Positions 1 to 7,759 of a stretch of DNA of 22,857 nucleotides are shown here, in pieces. The DNA is taken from NCBI GenBank assembly GCA_016934645.1, contig JAFGSL010000723.1, positions 1 to 22,857 of the forward strand, in the 5' to 3' direction. Positions within the stretch are counted from its first letter, which is position 1. Every line of letters starts with the position of its first letter. Source of the DNA: Anaerolineae bacterium (GTDB lineage Bacteria > Chloroflexota > Anaerolineae > B4-G1 > SLSP01). The translations under genes and the position numbers were made by a program. Below the pieces are notes generated by a model. The model searched no databases, was not told where the DNA came from, and saw only the letters and a list, made by a program, of their open reading frames with translations.

Positions 1-307
1 AAATCGGCACGTAGCGGTTCAGGTCCTCGCCTTTGAAGGCGTTGGTGACGACGGTCTGGTTTTGCACGCACACCAGGTCGTCGAACCCGCCGGCACCGCG
101 CAGCGCCTGGATCGTGCCCTCAAGCTGCCAGGGCGTCGTGTTCGCCCCCGGCATTGGGAAATGCCAGGTGATGTTGTCCTTGAGGATGGTGGTAGCGGCA
201 GGATCGAGCGCTTTGGCTCCACCAGCTAGGGTAAACAAGCGTTGGTAGTCTTCCAGCACCGTCTCCGGCTGCGTGTACAAGACGGCCACTTTCGCTCTTT
301 GTGTCAT
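1..307 (-). CDS. DUF362 family protein, 3' end outside window
   Basis: N-terminal 102 codons of a gene running off the left edge; the frame is open from the ATG at 305-307 to base 1. An AAAGGA ribosome site lies about 6 bases upstream of the ATG. The product starts MTQRAKVAVLY, then has KDNITWHFPMPGANTTPW near residues 43-60 and a VVTNAFKGEDLNRY stretch near residues 85-98. This pattern (a Lys/Asn-containing strand, a TTPW motif, then a K-G-E segment) is what I recognise from the DUF362 family, whose biochemical role is mostly unknown and some members of which carry Fe-S clusters; no cluster motif is in the visible part. It is last in a likely operon behind the lyase, with a 140-bp gap holding a 66-bp palindromic repeat. 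Family assignment is from memory of the motif pattern. Confidence 0.72.
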   Translation of the reverse strand, partial: MTQRAKVAVLYTQPETVLEDYQRLFTLAGGAKALDPAATTILKDNITWHFPMPGANTTPWQLEGTIQALRGAGGFDDLVCVQNQTVVTNAFKGEDLNRYVPI

Positions 308-334
308 TTGATGTCCTTTCGAGATTATTTCTGG

Positions 335-400
335 ACGCTTCCAGCGGATCATAATCCGCTGGTGTCACAACTGCGCGGGATTGTGATCCCGCGCAAGCGT
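335..400. repeat. 66-bp two-hairpin palindromic repeat, copy 1
   Basis: Outer arms ACGCTT (335-340) and AAGCGT (395-400) enclose two perfect hairpins: AGCGGAT-cata-ATCCGCT (343-360) and GCGCGGGAT-tgtg-ATCCCGCGC (373-394). The layout is a stem with two side arms. A second copy of exactly the same length lies at 8798-8863. It sits between the lyase and DUF362 genes, so it would be transcribed if these form an operon and could fold in the mRNA. Confidence 0.85.
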
Positions 401-447
401 ATCAATAGTGAGGTGGAGCTTTTGTCAGTTCCATCCGTTGAGAAAAC

Positions 448-2490
448 TTATACCCAAGAAACAGCCCACTGCTGGCTCTCGCCGCCGAAGGTGACGCGCC
501 ACGTCTTGCCGCCGCTACTCACGGTGAGGTGGATGGCATCATCATCGGCAGCTTCTCTACACACACTGCCTGCGCCTTCGTGGATGACGGCGGTGAGGAA
601 GCGTGTAGGCACTGGGCCACTGGTGGTGTAGAGCAGTTGCGGCGCGGGCACTTTGACGGCATAACCGTAGGAGACCCACCCACCCTTCGGCTTGAGTGAC
701 CCTTCCAACACGCGGCTTTCCAGCCCGTTGAGCAAAACCGGCATAATCCTTGCCTTGATCCGCTCGCCGTGGTAGATGTAAGTGCCGGGCGCATCTGTGG
801 CGGCTTCCAACTGCCGGGGCGGGAAGTTTAACGAGAGCTGGTAGGTGTGATCGCCTACGCCGGTGAGCACATCGTCGATCAGCCAGACGCCGGGTTTGAA
901 GGCCAACACGCGCCGCAGGTGGAAGACCGGATCGTCCATAAAGGCGTAACCGTTGTGCGACACCTCGATCAAGTCTACATCCTCCCCCGGTTCGAAGCGG
1001 TGGAGGAAGGTGCGCAGACAGCGGATGCGGAAGTGCGTGTCGGGAACCGCGCCCATGATGTGGTCATCCACGCCGACGGTGTTATGCGCGTTGGTGGAGT
1101 AGAAGTAGTCGCGCCAATCCTTCCACGCGCAATTGCCGTAGATGTAGCGCCCGGTGTCGATGAGCACGTCCTCACCCGCGATGTGCAGCTCGAGGTGCGC
1201 GGCGTCGAAGTGCGAGTGCGCGCTGCTCTCCCCACGCTCCAACTGCGTCCCCGTGACCAGCGCATAGGAATCGGTCGCTTCCCAGCCGGTGCGGACAACG
1301 TGAAAGCCGGGATCGGGCAGCGAGTAGTTCTTTTGCGCGGGTGCTCTCCCTTCCTGGCGACATGTGGCGAAGTAACAGAAGTCCTCACGCCCGGTGAGTT
1401 CCGCCATCACGCGGAAGAAGGCGCGCAGCTCGTTCATGTCGCGCGCGTCGGTAGTGAGGTTCATGCCCTCGTAGAGCGCGGTGTCCGCTCGCCGGTCGCG
1501 CAGCGCGTTGCGGTCCGCGTCGCCGATCATCGGCAGCGTGAGATCGGGCTTCACCAGCAGCATCAGGTATTCGGCGGTCTTTTCCAGGATGGGCAGCATG
1601 TAGGGCGGCACGGGGATGTTGTTGAGCGTGGCGATGCGGTAGGCCTGCAAAAACGCGCCCGCCGCCACCATATGGTAGATGGGCGTGCGCTCCATGTGGA
1701 CGCCGTAGTGGTCGAACTGGTAGCGCACTTCGTGGGTGATCCGGCGGTAGCCCAGCCGCTGCCATTCGGCGGCCTGCTTGAACTCAGGGAACAGCACGCC
1801 CAGTTGGAATAGTGACGTCGCCTCCATCGTCAGCCAGTTGCTCGCGTGGCTGTGGTTGCTGTAGTGCGGGCAGAGGAACTCGCCGTGATCGTGCAGCGCG
1901 TTGAGGAAGCAGACCCAGCCCTCGTCATCCCACGAAGGGGACGCGCGAAAGTAGACGAGCATCGGCGACCAGATCGTGTAGATGCGGATGCCCGCTTCGA
2001 TGGAGCGCCACGCATTGCCGGGGAAGAGCATGTGCGAGTCGGCGTCGTTCATGTGCTCCGCCATCGGCCAACTGGCGACGAAGCTCTTGAGTTGATCGAC
2101 GAATTCGCGGGCGTACTTCTCATCGCCGGTGAGCGCGTAGGCGCGGCCCAGCGTGGCCCACCAGTTGTGCCGGGCCAGCGACCACATCCACTCCGGGTCG
2201 CGGGACGAATCCACCGTCGGGTTGAAGTGCCAATCGATCACCGGGCCGAGGTCGTAGCCGTAGATGAAGTGGTCGCAAATCTGATCGGCGTCGGCGACGA
2301 TGGTATCGTCGTGGAACGCCGCGATATCCGTCTCGTCGAACAAGTATACCGGCTCCGTGCGCGTGCGGAAGTGGTCGATGACGGCGTGTAATGCGCCTGT
2401 CTCGTCGCCCGCCTCCAGCCGCGCGCGGGCTTCGGTCAATCTGGGATGATTGAAATCCAATCGTGAAAACAAGGTTCTTGAGTCAGACAT
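448..2490 (-). CDS. Heparinase II/III-family polysaccharide lyase
   Basis: 680 aa. Predicted to cleave uronate-containing polysaccharide or oligosaccharide by beta-elimination. The N-terminal two-thirds is alpha-helical (toroid-type) with SNHSHASNW at 211-219 and GVHMERTPIYH at 263-273, matching the conserved Asn/His and Tyr/His regions of the family. The C-terminal beta-sandwich has AHSHFDAAHLEL at 424-435, then DVLIDTG and STNAHNTV (465-472), the metal/His segment of heparinase II/III-like proteins. The start is set at 2490, where AAGGAG lies 8 bases upstream; an in-frame ATG at 2541 would overlap the previous gene and lacks such a site. No signal peptide is seen, so it probably acts in the cytoplasm on imported oligosaccharides. 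It lies 47 bp behind the flavoprotein gene, same strand. Substrate (heparin, alginate, other) cannot be told from sequence. Confidence 0.9.
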   Translation of the reverse strand: MSDSRTLFSRLDFNHPRLTEARARLEAGDETGALHAVIDHFRTRTEPVYLFDETDIAAFHDDTIVADADQICDHFIYGYDLGPVIDWHFNPTVDSSRDPEWMWSLARHNWWATLGRAYALTGDEKYAREFVDQLKSFVASWPMAEHMNDADSHMLFPGNAWRSIEAGIRIYTIWSPMLVYFRASPSWDDEGWVCFLNALHDHGEFLCPHYSNHSHASNWLTMEATSLFQLGVLFPEFKQAAEWQRLGYRRITHEVRYQFDHYGVHMERTPIYHMVAAGAFLQAYRIATLNNIPVPPYMLPILEKTAEYLMLLVKPDLTLPMIGDADRNALRDRRADTALYEGMNLTTDARDMNELRAFFRVMAELTGREDFCYFATCRQEGRAPAQKNYSLPDPGFHVVRTGWEATDSYALVTGTQLERGESSAHSHFDAAHLELHIAGEDVLIDTGRYIYGNCAWKDWRDYFYSTNAHNTVGVDDHIMGAVPDTHFRIRCLRTFLHRFEPGEDVDLIEVSHNGYAFMDDPVFHLRRVLAFKPGVWLIDDVLTGVGDHTYQLSLNFPPRQLEAATDAPGTYIYHGERIKARIMPVLLNGLESRVLEGSLKPKGGWVSYGYAVKVPAPQLLYTTSGPVPTRFLTAVIHEGAGSVCREAADDDAIHLTVSSGGKTWRVTFGGESQQWAVSWV

Positions 2491-2532
2491 TGCGTATCTC
2501 CTTGACGAGTTGCGAGTTAAGAGTTGCAAACG

Positions 2533-2555
2533 GCGAATCATGATTCATGATTCGC
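2533..2555. repeat. 23-bp palindrome at end of the flavoprotein gene
   Basis: Perfect arms of 11 bases (GCGAATCATGA at 2533-2543 and TCATGATTCGC at 2545-2555) around a single T at 2544. It covers the last codons and the stop of the DHODH-like gene and faces the 47-bp gap before the lyase start. It could be an mRNA stem between two operon genes or a small repeat that supplied the gene's C-terminal residues. No T-run follows, so it is not an obvious terminator. Confidence 0.7.
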
Positions 2556-3779
2556 TGATTCATATGTGGAAGCCAGAATATCCCCAGCGGGAACTTCGAG
2601 TGCGCCAGTCGGGCAAACCTGGAAGCAGTAGCCGCACCCGACGCAGGCGTCGCTTTTGACCGCAAGGCCGTCCTGCATCGAAATGGCATTGTACCAGCAC
2701 ACGTCCTGGCATTGCTCGCAGCCGGTGCACCGATCAGGGATCGTCTGCGCGGCCCGGTAGGCGGTGGACAGTTTGCTCCGGCGGTTGTCTGCTACTTCGG
2801 GTGACATCGTGAGCAGGTGCAGGGCCTCGCCGCGCAGGGCTTCGATGTCCGCGTATCCGGCTTTGTCTATCCATGCGGCGAAGCCCGCGATCAGTTTAGC
2901 GACGGCGCGCGGCCCCAGGCAGCAGGCGAACGAACCGAGCTGCACGCACTCGCTGCCCGCCATGATGAGCTTGGCTGCCGCTTCCCAACTGAAGACCCCG
3001 CCGCCCGCGTACATCGGGAGTTCGATCCCGTTCAGGCGCGCTTCGGCCACCACGTAGCTGATGACGGGGAGCGCGTCGCTGCCGCCGTAGCCGCCGCCGG
3101 GCGTGGCCCGCGACCTCCGCCAGTCCAGGTCGAAGACGAAGCCTTTCCAACGCGCGGTAGGACCAATCGCGTCGGCTCCGCCGTGAAGTGCAGCCTCCAT
3201 TGCCCGCAGTGGATCGCAAGACTCCACGGGCAGCTTCACCACCACCGGAATGTGGACGGCTCGCTTGATCGTCTTGGTCACGGTGGTGATCAGCCGGTAG
3301 AAGTCGAAGAGTCTTCCACCCACGACGACGACACCCGGCGTATTGAAGTGCAATTCCAGCGCGTTAGCCCCAGCCCGTTCAACCTCGATGGCTTCGCGTA
3401 CCCAATCCCTGCGCCAGTCCCTACCGGGCGTGATAAGATCGTGGAAGTGCCCGATGGAGACCCACAATTTGACCTCCGGCGGCATCTCGCGGCGCACGTG
3501 CGCGACGGCGGCGCAGTAGTCGTCGAGCGAGTCGAAAGGATCGCTCAGACGTGCGCCCAGCGCGTGGCTTTGCATAGCGGGTTTCCCCGTCCGCAAGTCC
3601 GCCGTGGAGGGCAGCACCAGCGAACCATCGCCCGCACCATGCCCGAAGTTGCGCATCGTCACCGCGCCGGGGTGCGCGCTGGCGCTTTTCAGGACGGCAT
3701 ACGCCCCCTGCGTCGCCGGGCTGGCAGCGATCACGAACGGGTTTTGTAGTCCCAGTGATTTGACAGACAGATCAGCCAT
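2538..3779 (-). CDS. DHODH/PreA-like flavoprotein with two ferredoxin motifs
   Basis: 413 aa. Residues 1-330 form a dihydroorotate/dihydropyrimidine-dehydrogenase-like TIM barrel: NPFVIAASPAT (13-23), VVVKLP (179-184, FMN-contacting Lys) and an FMN-phosphate-type segment AGGGVFSWEAAAKLIMAG (258-275). Residues 351-390 hold two 4Fe-4S motifs, CTGCEQCQDVC and CVGCGYCFQVCP, as in PreA. The loop that normally carries the catalytic Cys (NxSCP) reads FNTPG (145-149), so the usual catalytic base is absent; the reaction is probably not standard pyrimidine chemistry. First gene of the minus-strand operon, with a promoter at 3836-3863. An NADH- or ferredoxin-linked redox step on a sugar- or pyrimidine-derived substrate is possible, but the substrate is unknown. 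Confidence 0.82.
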   Translation of the reverse strand: MADLSVKSLGLQNPFVIAASPATQGAYAVLKSASAHPGAVTMRNFGHGAGDGSLVLPSTADLRTGKPAMQSHALGARLSDPFDSLDDYCAAVAHVRREMPPEVKLWVSIGHFHDLITPGRDWRRDWVREAIEVERAGANALELHFNTPGVVVVGGRLFDFYRLITTVTKTIKRAVHIPVVVKLPVESCDPLRAMEAALHGGADAIGPTARWKGFVFDLDWRRSRATPGGGYGGSDALPVISYVVAEARLNGIELPMYAGGGVFSWEAAAKLIMAGSECVQLGSFACCLGPRAVAKLIAGFAAWIDKAGYADIEALRGEALHLLTMSPEVADNRRSKLSTAYRAAQTIPDRCTGCEQCQDVCWYNAISMQDGLAVKSDACVGCGYCFQVCPTGALEVPAGDILASTYESANHES

Positions 3780-3835
3780 TGTTTAACCCCTTGTCGGACA
3801 AGTATCAAGCTTCGAGTAACCAGCATCCAGTTCTC

Positions 3836-3863
3836 AGTATAGAAACTTTGCGATTGTAGTCAA
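3836..3863 (-). promoter_or_regulatory. Sigma-70-type promoter of the flavoprotein/lyase operon
   Basis: Read on the minus strand: -35 TTGACT (3858-3863), a 16-bp spacer and -10 TATACT (3836-3841). Transcription would start near 3829, about 50 bases before the ATG. The -35 box lies in a 10-bp perfect palindrome GTCAATTGAC (3859-3868), a possible operator shared with the divergent xpt gene. Confidence 0.6.
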
Positions 3864-3896
3864 TTGACCCTTCTCTGCATTTCCCTGCCCCACCTG

Positions 3897-3931
3897 TTGC
3901 AAAGCCGGGGTTTAGCGATAGAATACCCGGC
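3897..3931 (+). promoter_or_regulatory. Candidate xpt promoter with flanking inverted repeat
   Basis: -35 TTGCAA (3897-3902), a 16-bp spacer and -10 TAGAAT (3919-3924). The inverted repeat GCCGGG (3904-3909) / CCCGGC (3926-3931) brackets the -10 box and could be an operator. The predicted leader is about 50 bases, too short for a purine riboswitch, and I see none. Confidence 0.4.
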
Positions 3932-3980
3932 ATGGGATCGTGTCTCCCAAAATGCAAAAGCGGAGGATGAGGTAAAAGGC

Positions 3981-4562
3981 ATGGAAAGGTTGAAAGAACG
4001 TATCCTAAGCGAGGGGAAAAACCTAGGTAGCGGAATTCTCAAGATCGACAGCGTGATCAATCACCAAGTCGACGCCACGTTGATGTTAGAGGTGGGTGCG
4101 GAGTTCGCCCGCCGCTTTGCAGACGAGCATCCCACACGCGTGCTCACCGCTGAAGTGTCTGGCATCGTTCCGGCGATGGCGGCGGCATATGCACTGGGCC
4201 TGCCCCTGGTCTACGCCCGTAAACACAAGCCGGTGACGATGCAGGAACCGGTGTTCGTGGAGTTTGCGCCGTCGCACACCAAGGGCGGTCAGGTTTCGCT
4301 GATGGTGTCCCCAGAATTCATATCCCCTGGAGACCGCGTGCTCATCATCGACGATTTTCTCGCCACCGGGCAAACCATTGCGGCGATGGCCCGGATTGTC
4401 AACGACGCCGGCGCCACGCTGGTCGGCATCGGCACACTCGTCGAAAAATCATTCGAGGGCGGACGTGCCTTGCTGGACCCGCTGGACGTCCCGATTGAGT
4501 CGATGGTCATCATTACCGAAATGCGCGACGACGGCACCATCACCTTCGCCGACGACAAGTAG
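3981..4562 (+). CDS. xpt: Xanthine phosphoribosyltransferase
   Basis: 193 aa, the size of Bacillus-type Xpt (194 aa). It transfers ribose-5-phosphate from PRPP to xanthine, giving XMP, in the cytoplasm. The PRPP-binding motif VLIIDDFLATGQT is at 120-132, and ARKHKPV at 79-85 matches the conserved ARKHK segment of Xpt. The start at 3981 gives the family-typical N-terminus MERLKERILSEGKNLG...ILKIDSVINHQVD and has GAGG 8 bases upstream; the frame is open further up but that part is unlike the family and overlaps the promoter. The next gene, guaA, uses the product XMP, so the pair forms a xanthine-to-GMP salvage route. PurR-type or riboswitch control is not visible. Confidence 0.93.
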   Translation: MERLKERILSEGKNLGSGILKIDSVINHQVDATLMLEVGAEFARRFADEHPTRVLTAEVSGIVPAMAAAYALGLPLVYARKHKPVTMQEPVFVEFAPSHTKGGQVSLMVSPEFISPGDRVLIIDDFLATGQTIAAMARIVNDAGATLVGIGTLVEKSFEGGRALLDPLDVPIESMVIITEMRDDGTITFADDK

Positions 4563-4596
4563 ATTTCACCTCGAATCTTCACGAATCAAGTTTTTC

Positions 4597-4681
4597 GACA
4601 GGATTAACAGGATTTTCAAGATTGGGTCTAGCACGGTTAGCATATAGCGTTTTTCATCCTGTCAATCTTGTAAATCCTGTC
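4597..4681. repeat. Inverted repeat of 9-bp-periodic units between xpt and guaA
   Basis: Arms of 26 bp (4597-4622 and 4656-4681) match at 21 of 26 positions when one is reverse-complemented. Each arm is made of degenerate 9-mers (ACAGGATTA, ACAGGATTT, TCAAGATTG). A farther pair ACGAATC (4581-4587) / GATTCGT (4706-4712) extends the symmetry. It fills most of the 171-bp gap; it could form a long imperfect hairpin that attenuates read-through from xpt. A related three-unit tract is at 18320-18346. Confidence 0.65.
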
Positions 4682-4733
4682 TAAAAAACATTGTTCTTTT
4701 GTGGAGATTCGTGGTTTGATTAGGAGAGACCCC

Positions 4734-6293
4734 GTGACCCCACAAGAAACCATCGTCATCCTGGATTACGGTTCGCAGTACACACAGCTTATCGCCCGGC
4801 GTGTCAGGGAACAACACGTTTATGCCGAGATTCTGCCCTGGAACGCGCCGGAAGCGCAGGTGATGGCTCGCCGTCCGGTGGGCCTTATTCTTTCCGGTGG
4901 CCCGAACAGCGTCTATGACGCGGGCGCGCCAAGTCTACCGGACTACATCACGCGTATCGAAGTGCCTGTGCTCGGCATCTGCTACGGGATGCATCTGCTG
5001 GCGTACACGCTCGGCGGGCAGGTCGTTCCGGGCACGGCGCGCGAGTACGGCCCTGCCGAAGTGGACATCCTCGAAGCAGATACACCCTTGTTTGCAGGCC
5101 TAGACGCCCGGCAGGCCGTGTGGATGAGCCACGGTGACCGTGTCAAGGCGCTACCGCCAGGATTTCGCGTGCTGGCACGCAGTAGCGGTGGCATCCTCGC
5201 CGCGGTTGGCGAAGACGCAGGCCAGGTCTACGGAGTGCAGTTCCATCCGGAGGTGCAGCACACGCCCAACGGAGCTTCCATGCTGCGGCAATTCCTCTAT
5301 GCCGTGTGCGGCTGCCATGGGACGTGGACGACGGAGGCGTTTATCGAAGCAGCCGTAGCCCGCGTGCGCGCACAAGCCGATGACCCTTCGACAAGCTCAG
5401 GGGCCGGGCGGGTCGTGTGTGGCTTGAGCGGGGGCGTTGACAGCGCGGTTGTGGCGGCGCTGCTCCACAAGGCCATCGGCGATCAACTCACGTGCATCTT
5501 TGTGGACACAGGTCTTTTGCGGCGCGACGAAGCCGCGCAGGTCAAGGCCACGTTCCAGGAGGCATTGGGCGTCCGGTTGGTGATGGTGGATGCGTCGGAT
5601 CGCTTCCTGAACGCGCTGTCCGGGGTCACCGACCCCGAGCAGAAGCGGCGAATCATCGGCGAGCAATTCATCCGCGTTTTCGAGACCGAAGCGCGTCAAA
5701 TAGGTGCCGCATTCCTCGCACAGGGCACGATCTATCCCGATGTGATCGAAAGCGCAGGCAGCGCCAGCGCGCACAAGATCAAATCGCACCACAACGTCGG
5801 TGGACTGCCGGAGGATATGCATCTGGAACTCGTCGAACCGCTACGTGACCTCTTCAAAGACGAAGTGCGGCAGGTGGGCCTGGAACTGGGATTGCCGGAG
5901 AAACTCGTCTGGCGGCATCCCTTCCCCGGGCCTGGATTGGCGGTGCGCATCCTGGGCGAGATCACCCGCGAACGCGTCACCACGCTGCAAGCCGCCGACG
6001 CGATCTTCCTGGAAGAGCTGTGGAACGCCGGACTCTACCGGGAGACGGCACAGGCCTTCGCCGTGCTGCTGCCGGTGCGCAGCGTCGGCGTGATGGGCGA
6101 TGGACGTACATATGCCCACGTCATCGCCCTGCGCGCCGTCACCACCGAGGACTTTATGACCGCCGATTGGGCGCGGCTGCCCTATGACCTGCTCGGTCGC
6201 GTCGCCAACCGCATCGTCAACGAAATCCCTGCGGTCAACCGCGTCGTCTACGACGTGAGCAGCAAACCGCCCGCCACGATCGAGTGGGAATAA
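4734..6293 (+). CDS. guaA: GMP synthase (glutamine-hydrolysing)
   Basis: 519 aa. Converts XMP to GMP with ATP and glutamine. Class I glutamine amidotransferase domain, residues about 6-195: nucleophile Cys83 in GICYGM, with His171 and Glu173 in FHPEV. ATP-pyrophosphatase domain from about 225: PP-loop SGGVDS at 232-237. C-terminal dimerisation domain ends in KPPATIEWE, the normal GuaA end. The start is GTG at 4734, with AGGAGA 6 bases before it; an upstream in-frame ATG at 4701 lacks a ribosome site and adds non-homologous residues. Oddity: residues 218-225 (PSTSSGAG), just before the PP-loop strand, are extra compared with E. coli GuaA and are encoded by a short palindrome-like repeat (5385-5403). 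Confidence 0.96.
   Translation: MTPQETIVILDYGSQYTQLIARRVREQHVYAEILPWNAPEAQVMARRPVGLILSGGPNSVYDAGAPSLPDYITRIEVPVLGICYGMHLLAYTLGGQVVPGTAREYGPAEVDILEADTPLFAGLDARQAVWMSHGDRVKALPPGFRVLARSSGGILAAVGEDAGQVYGVQFHPEVQHTPNGASMLRQFLYAVCGCHGTWTTEAFIEAAVARVRAQADDPSTSSGAGRVVCGLSGGVDSAVVAALLHKAIGDQLTCIFVDTGLLRRDEAAQVKATFQEALGVRLVMVDASDRFLNALSGVTDPEQKRRIIGEQFIRVFETEARQIGAAFLAQGTIYPDVIESAGSASAHKIKSHHNVGGLPEDMHLELVEPLRDLFKDEVRQVGLELGLPEKLVWRHPFPGPGLAVRILGEITRERVTTLQAADAIFLEELWNAGLYRETAQAFAVLLPVRSVGVMGDGRTYAHVIALRAVTTEDFMTADWARLPYDLLGRVANRIVNEIPAVNRVVYDVSSKPPATIEWE
5385..5403. repeat. Small repeat inserted in frame in guaA
   Basis: The 19-mer CCCTTCGACAAGCTCAGGG, with CCCT/AGGG ends, encodes PSTSSG in the linker between the two GuaA domains. 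I recall this sequence as a common dispersed repeat in many environmental bacterial genomes; it is the only copy I see in this window. The insertion keeps the frame and falls in an interdomain linker, which explains why it is tolerated. Confidence 0.7.
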
Positions 6294-6340
6294 GCATATA
6301 TCAATAGCGATCTTCTCCGATATTGTGCATGGAAATCTCT

Positions 6341-6438
6341 GTGATCTCAGCGTGCTCTGTGTGAGATGTGGGAGATCACCAGACAGAACTGTCTAGCCGC
6401 CTCACGAAAGTATGTTACAATGCCTCGGACGTAACGTC
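6341..6438. promoter_or_regulatory. Upstream region of the MFS gene: three inverted repeats and a -10-like box
   Basis: GTGATCTC (6341-6348) pairs with GAGATCAC (6372-6379). A perfect 14-bp palindrome AGACAGAACTGTCT is at 6381-6394, and GACGT-A-ACGTC is at 6428-6438. The box TACAAT at 6416-6421 is the best -10 candidate; no good -35 lies 16-18 bases before it, where the AGACAG palindrome sits instead. The arrangement fits a regulated promoter with operators on both sides, but this is inference. The rest of 6294-6493 shows nothing else. Confidence 0.35.
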
Positions 6439-6493
6439 GGAACCACCTGGGGGTTATAACAAGCAACTAGCAATACATCATTAGGAGGATATT

Positions 6494-7756
6494 ATGACGG
6501 CAGCAACAGAGGCAATATCAAGTATCAAAATAAAAGTCCGCAGTAGAAATTATCTCGTTTATCTCATTATCTTCATGGGATTGGTCGCCGTGTTGGACCA
6601 ATACATCTCGATGATCAAAACTACGGCGATTCCATACATCATCGAAGAATACGGTATCACTGCCTCCGACTTTTCCTGGTACGAGGCGCTCTACCTGGCC
6701 GCTACATTCTTCATCTTTTTGCTGAATGGTCTCAACGACATCATCGGGCGCAAATATTCCATTCTTATTCTTGTTCTGTTGATGGGACTGTCCACACTTG
6801 GTATGGTCCTCTTCACCCCAACATTGCACCTCTTTATGGTGTTCTACGCGATTGCAATGTTCACAACGGTCTCCAACATGTGGTCGATCCCGATCAGCGA
6901 GGAGTCACCCGCTAAGAAACGTGCCAAATATGTATCGATTGTCTACGTCATAGGCCTAATCCCGCTGCAGGCGATCTTGCCGCCGCTCCTGATGGATGTC
7001 CTGGGGCTGAGCTGGAAATGGATGTACGGTGTGACGTTCGTGATGATGATTCCGGCGCTCGTAATGTGGTTCTTTATGCGCGAAACCAGCCGTTACAACG
7101 TTGTCAAGGCCGAGCGCCGCGCGGGAACCCGCAAGAATCACCTATTTGGCGTGGGCGTCATCAACCGGCAGGACATTCGCTACATCCTCATCGCTGCATC
7201 GATCTGGTTGTCCTGGTTGGTCTACCAGTTCCTCTACTTCTGGGCCGGCTATTACTTTATGGACCTCCACGGCTACACCCTGGGACAGTGGTCGATGGTG
7301 CTGCTGGCCTCGTTGGTGATGGCGATCATCGGCGGGGTAGGTGCCGGCTCGATTATGGATCGCATCGGACGAAAGCCAGCCTTCATCGGCGGGTGTGTTG
7401 GCCTGTCGTTGATCCTCGTCGTCCTGGGCTTTGGTCGGGGCTGGATTTTGCCCGTGGCGGCCGCCCTCACCGGTTTCTTCACCTCATTCACCTACACATG
7501 GATCGTCGTCTACGTACCGGAGGTCTTCCCCACCGAGCGGCGCGGCGCGTGTATGGGCTGGACAACCACAGTGGCGCGAATATCCTACGTTGTGGGACCG
7601 GCCCTAGCTGCCATCCTGCTGAAGGCTTTCCCCACGATGGAGTGGTTCTGGGTCGCCGCTGCTGTGTTGATATTGGTTCCCATTGCCATTATGCGGTTCG
7701 CCAATCCCTACGAGACCAAAACACACGAGTTGGAAGAGATCGAGCACAAGCGGTAA
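6494..7756 (+). CDS. MFS transporter, sugar-porter-like
   Basis: 420 aa, twelve predicted membrane helices (roughly 20-40, 65-85, 88-108, 112-130, 148-170, 175-195, 230-250, 270-290, 296-315, 318-340, 360-380, 385-405) in the inner membrane. The loop motif NDIIGRK after helix 2 and DRIGRK after helix 8 are the paired MFS signatures; PEVFPTERRGACMG near helix 10-11 matches the PExxPTxxRG motif of sugar porters and related families. TM1 carries an Asp (VLDQY) seen in proton-coupled members. A strong AGGAGG site is 5-6 bases before the ATG. The kinase gene follows after 3 bp, so the pair is probably co-translated: uptake followed by phosphorylation of a small solute. Substrate is unknown; a sugar or sugar derivative is favoured by the neighbours. 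Confidence 0.88.
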   Translation: MTAATEAISSIKIKVRSRNYLVYLIIFMGLVAVLDQYISMIKTTAIPYIIEEYGITASDFSWYEALYLAATFFIFLLNGLNDIIGRKYSILILVLLMGLSTLGMVLFTPTLHLFMVFYAIAMFTTVSNMWSIPISEESPAKKRAKYVSIVYVIGLIPLQAILPPLLMDVLGLSWKWMYGVTFVMMIPALVMWFFMRETSRYNVVKAERRAGTRKNHLFGVGVINRQDIRYILIAASIWLSWLVYQFLYFWAGYYFMDLHGYTLGQWSMVLLASLVMAIIGGVGAGSIMDRIGRKPAFIGGCVGLSLILVVLGFGRGWILPVAAALTGFFTSFTYTWIVVYVPEVFPTERRGACMGWTTTVARISYVVGPALAAILLKAFPTMEWFWVAAAVLILVPIAIMRFANPYETKTHELEEIEHKR

Positions 7757-7759
7757 ACC

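Noticed and set aside
847..1812. Open frame of 321 codons opposite the lyase gene
   Set aside because: Antisense to the heparinase coding sequence; Val/Arg/His-rich translation with no recognisable motif.
3931..3980. Purine or xanthine riboswitch before xpt
   Set aside because: The leader is only about 50 bases and has none of the paired-loop elements expected.
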